Below, one piece after another: positions 31,893 through 35,763 of a stretch of 35,763 nucleotides of DNA. Source of the stretch: AR5 sp041497115 (GTDB lineage Bacteria > Methylomirabilota > Methylomirabilia > Rokubacteriales > CSP1-6); contig JBGQFW010000040.1 of assembly GCA_041497115.1 (NCBI GenBank), positions 1 through 35,763 on the forward strand, written 5' to 3'. The position numbers were made by a program, and so were the translations under genes. The stretch's first letter is position 1. The number at the start of each line of letters is the position of its first letter. The notes beneath the pieces were generated by a model. The model ran no database searches, was not told where the DNA came from, and worked only from the letters and a program-made list of their open reading frames with translations.

Positions 31893-32995
31893 GCTCGGTG
31901 CGAGGCGAGCGCGTCGTCGTCGGCATGAGCGGAGGCGTGGACTCCTCGGTCGCCGCGGGCCTTCTCACCGAGGCCGGGGCCGAGGTCATCGGCGTCACCA
32001 TGCGCGTGTGGGGCTGGCAGGCGCCGGCCGAGCCCTCGAAGCGGTTCGGGTCCTGCTGCGGCACCGAGGCGGTGGACGACGCCCGGGCGGTGGCCGCCCG
32101 CCTCGGCGTGCCGTACTACGTGCTGAACATGGCCGAGGAATTCGAGCGCGCCGTGATCGCCCCCTTCGCCGATAGCTACGCGCGCGGTCGCACGCCGGTG
32201 CCGTGCGTGGCCTGCAACAGCGACCTCAAGTTCGGCTCGCTGCTCGCGCGCGCCCGCGCCTGGGAGGCCGCCGCCGTGGCCACGGGCCACTACGCGCGCG
32301 TCACGCGCGACGCCGCCACCGGGGGCGTCTCGCTGCGGCGGGCGCGCGATCGGCGCAAGGACCAGAGCGATTTCCTCTGGCCGCTGACCCAGGCGCAGCT
32401 CGCCTCGGCGCGCTTTCCCGTCGGCGAGCTCACGAAGGACGAGGTCCGCGAGCAGGCGCGCCGGCTCGGCCTGGTCACCGCCGACAAGCCCGAGAGCCAG
32501 GAGATCTGCTTCGTGCCGGACGACGACTACCGCGGCTTCCTCCGGCGCCGGGACGCCGCCGCCTTCCGGCCGGGGCCGATCGTCGATCTGTCCGGGCAGG
32601 TCCTCGGCCGTCATGCCGGCGTCGCCGGGTTCACGATCGGCCAGCGCAAGGGGCTCGGCGTGACCTCGTCGCGCGCCCTCTACGTGGTGGACCTGGACGC
32701 CACGACGGACCGGGTGACGGTCGGCGCGGCCGCCGACCTCGAGCGGGACCGCCTCGTGGCGGATCGCGTCAACTTCGTCGCGGGCGCGCCCCCGGCGGCG
32801 GCGATCCGGGTGACGGCGAAGATCCGCCACAACCAGGAGCCGGCGCCGGCGACGGTGCGCGCCCTCGAGGCCGGCCGCGTCGAGGTGGTGTTCGACGCCC
32901 CGCAGCGCGCGATCACGCCCGGCCAGTCGTGCGTCTGGTACGACGACGATGCGGTGGTGGGCGGAGGCGTGATCGAGTACAGTCCTGGTCGTTGA
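31889..32995 (+). CDS. mnmA: tRNA-specific 2-thiouridylase MnmA
   Basis: 368 residues from GTG 31889 (GTGA overlap with parB); GTG 31898 is an alternative. The PP-loop SGGVDSS is at 14-20. The two catalytic cysteines are C109 in PCVACNSDLKFG and C207 in ESQEICFVPDDDYRGFL. Also visible are ATGHYAR, KDQSDFLWPLTQAQL and GFTIGQRKGLG with a C-terminal beta domain. It thiolates U34 of tRNA-Lys, Glu and Gln using sulfur relayed from a cysteine desulfurase. Its linkage to parB rather than to a desulfurase gene looks accidental. The stop overlaps the -35 element of the atp promoter. Confidence 0.96.
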   Translation: MSSVRGERVVVGMSGGVDSSVAAGLLTEAGAEVIGVTMRVWGWQAPAEPSKRFGSCCGTEAVDDARAVAARLGVPYYVLNMAEEFERAVIAPFADSYARGRTPVPCVACNSDLKFGSLLARARAWEAAAVATGHYARVTRDAATGGVSLRRARDRRKDQSDFLWPLTQAQLASARFPVGELTKDEVREQARRLGLVTADKPESQEICFVPDDDYRGFLRRRDAAAFRPGPIVDLSGQVLGRHAGVAGFTIGQRKGLGVTSSRALYVVDLDATTDRVTVGAAADLERDRLVADRVNFVAGAPPAAAIRVTAKIRHNQEPAPATVRALEAGRVEVVFDAPQRAITPGQSCVWYDDDAVVGGGVIEYSPGR

Positions 32996-33019
32996 CACGC
33001 GACGCGATCGGGTGATAGT
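32992..33019 (+). promoter_or_regulatory. sigma-70 promoter of the atp cluster
   Basis: Perfect TTGACA (32992-32997), 16-nt spacer, GATAGT (33014-33019). The expected start near 33026 makes the atpF ATG at 33066 preferable to a GTG at 33012, which would lie upstream of the message. Confidence 0.6.
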
Positions 33020-33065
33020 TTTCACAAACTTTCAGCAGCTTCACCAGACCGGGGGAATCTGCCTC

Positions 33066-33671
33066 ATGCATCAGCGTGGCTCCAACTGGCGGAGGTGGCT
33101 CGTGTCCGCGGTCGTCTCGCTGCTGATCGCGTTGCCGGCCGCCGCGCTGGCCGCCGAGGGCGGGGGAGAGCACGGCGGGGGCGGCGGCCTGATCAGCGTG
33201 GACAAGTCGTTGATCATCCAGGTCGTCAATTTCCTGATCCTCTTCTTCATCCTCAAGCGGCTGCTCTACAAGCCGCTGCTGGCGAAGATGGAGGAGCGCA
33301 CCGGCGCCATCAAGAAGTCGCTCGACGAGGCGCAGGCCGCGCGAGCCGAGGCGGCGCGCCAGCAGGAGGCGAACGAGACGCGGCTGCGCTCGGCGCATGC
33401 CGAGGCGGCGTCCATCCGCGATCAGGCGCTGCGCGAGGCGGCCGAGGAGTCGCGCAAGCACATCGAGGCCGCCCAGGCTCAGGCGCGCAAGATGGTCGAC
33501 GACACCAAGGCGCAGCTCGACACGGAAGTGCGGCGGGCGCGCGAGGAGCTGCGCCGCGAGGTCGCCGACCTCGCGGTGGCCGTCGCCGAGAAGCTCGTGC
33601 ACAAGAGCCTGCACGAGGAGGACCACCGGCGCATCGTCGCCGACGCCATCGCGGGGATGAAGACCTCGTGA
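33066..33671 (+). CDS. atpF: ATP synthase F0 subunit b
   Basis: 201 residues from ATG 33066. A cleavable-looking leader (RRWLVSAVVSLLIALPAAALAA) is followed by a Gly/His-rich spacer, then the true membrane helix IQVVNFLILFFILKRLLYKPLL. A long charged coiled coil from about 85 to the end (EERTGAIKKSLDEAQAARAEAARQQ) forms the peripheral stalk. An extra N-terminal hydrophobic segment ahead of the usual b-subunit anchor is uncommon in classical b subunits. No gene for the a or c subunit lies upstream. The stop overlaps atpH (GTGA). Confidence 0.93.
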   Translation: MHQRGSNWRRWLVSAVVSLLIALPAAALAAEGGGEHGGGGGLISVDKSLIIQVVNFLILFFILKRLLYKPLLAKMEERTGAIKKSLDEAQAARAEAARQQEANETRLRSAHAEAASIRDQALREAAEESRKHIEAAQAQARKMVDDTKAQLDTEVRRAREELRREVADLAVAVAEKLVHKSLHEEDHRRIVADAIAGMKTS

Positions 33672-34216
33672 AGGCCGCCCCCGGCGTCGCGAAGTCGTAC
33701 GCCAAGGCGCTCCTGGATCTGGCCCGCGAGCGCAACCAGGCCGACGCGATCGACGCCGAGCTGCAGCGCACGGCCGCCCTCGTCGGCGAGGCGGGCGAGC
33801 TCGGCGGCGTGCTGGCGCGCCCCTGGGTCAGCCACGCCGTCAAGCAGCGCATCGCCGAGGAGCTCGGCCAGCGGCTCGAGCTCTCCAAGCTCGGCCGCGA
33901 CTTCCTGGTGCTGGTCACCGCCCATGGGCGCGCCGACCATCTGGGCGCCATCGCGGGCGCCTATCGGGCGCTGCTCGACGCCGAGCGCGGCCGCGTGCGC
34001 GCTCATGTGCGCAGCGCGGTGGCGCTGACCGAGCGCGATCGCGCCACGCTGGTCGATCGCCTGAGCCGCGCGCTCGAGGGCAAGCAGGTGCTGCTGGAGG
34101 AGGCCGTGGACAGCACCCTCCTCGGCGGCTTCGTGGCCGAGATCGGCAGCCTTCTCGTGGACGGCAGCCTCGACGGTCAGCTGGCGCGCATGCGCGAGCG
34201 CCTGGTGAAAGGGTAG
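33668..34216 (+). CDS. atpH: ATP synthase F1 subunit delta
   Basis: 182 residues. KSYAKALLDLARERNQ (OSCP/delta N-terminal helix bundle), VLARPWVSHAVKQRIAEEL, FLVLVTAHGRADHLGAIAGAYRALLD, and the C-terminal VDSTLLGGFVAEIGSLLVDGSLDGQLARMRERL define the family. It links the alpha3beta3 head to the b-subunit stalk. GTG 33668 overlaps the atpF stop. The frame is open upstream inside atpF but only as a shadow. Confidence 0.96.
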   Translation: MKAAPGVAKSYAKALLDLARERNQADAIDAELQRTAALVGEAGELGGVLARPWVSHAVKQRIAEELGQRLELSKLGRDFLVLVTAHGRADHLGAIAGAYRALLDAERGRVRAHVRSAVALTERDRATLVDRLSRALEGKQVLLEEAVDSTLLGGFVAEIGSLLVDGSLDGQLARMRERLVKG

Positions 34217-34228
34217 GGGAGACAGCCA

Positions 34229-35755
<1,527 letters not shown>

Positions 35756-35763
35756 ATGGCGAC
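35756..35763 (+). CDS. atpG: start of ATP synthase subunit gamma (cut by window edge)
   Basis: Only ATG GCG AC is present, immediately after the atpA stop. In the atpFHAGDC order the next gene is atpG, and its proteins commonly start Met-Ala. Inferred from position; eight bases cannot confirm it. Confidence 0.45.

Overview
The window is GC-rich chromosomal DNA around a replication origin. On the left arm dnaA, dnaN, recF, gyrB, gyrA and serS run leftwards. On the right arm rpmH, rnpA, yidD, yidC, rsmG, parA, parB, mnmA and atpFHA run rightwards. The two sets diverge from about 26.85-27.07 kb, so replication and transcription are co-directional on both arms. High GC, a long Gram-negative-type GyrB, YidC with a periplasmic domain, tandem extracellular binding proteins with Arg-Arg leaders and a LivH permease suggest an uncultivated soil or subsurface Gram-negative lineage. 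A Rokubacteria/Methylomirabilota-like organism is my best guess from gene content only; no marker in the window proves it.

Left part (1-7.6 kb). A truncated zinc-ribbon/class III cyclase/ATPase protein is followed by a transposase scrap and tRNA-Asn. A lone rightward glycosyltransferase comes next. Then, reading leftwards from 6.9 kb, there is a compact block: tRNA-Ser(GCU), tRNA-Arg(ACG), tadA, tRNA-Ser(CGA), tRNA-Ser(GGA), a large (about 268-nt) SRP RNA with an Alu domain, dnaX, ybaB and recR. This is close to the Bacillus tadA-scr-dnaX-yaaK-recR order. A Cas4-like protein lies just upstream of the block.

Accessory middle (7.6-16.9 kb). The most striking element is a secreted protein of unknown function (7694-8413). 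Its leader carries what reads as a GEMM-I (c-di-GMP class) riboswitch, preceded by a well-spaced sigma-54 promoter. Next come an apparent operon of a LivH permease, a nucleoside phosphorylase-like protein and a His-rich membrane protein, then a rightward pair (small basic protein and FecR-domain protein). After these lie three tandem ABC substrate-binding genes, the middle one internally deleted. tRNA-Ser(UGA), a YkgJ-type cysteine-cluster protein with a coupled 79-residue ORF, and a Tat-exported Lys/Gly repeat protein complete the region. All four serine tRNA isoacceptor types needed for the code, plus SerRS, are in this one window.

Core right part (16.9-35.8 kb). The genes are tightly packed and many start with GTGA or ATGA overlaps. 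Two paralogous DnaA-box-like sites in inverted orientation lie just upstream of dnaA. Two near-identical degenerate parS-like sites lie just upstream of parA. The ATP synthase cluster begins with atpF behind its own promoter, with no a or c subunit gene upstream, and runs off the right edge at the atpG start codon.
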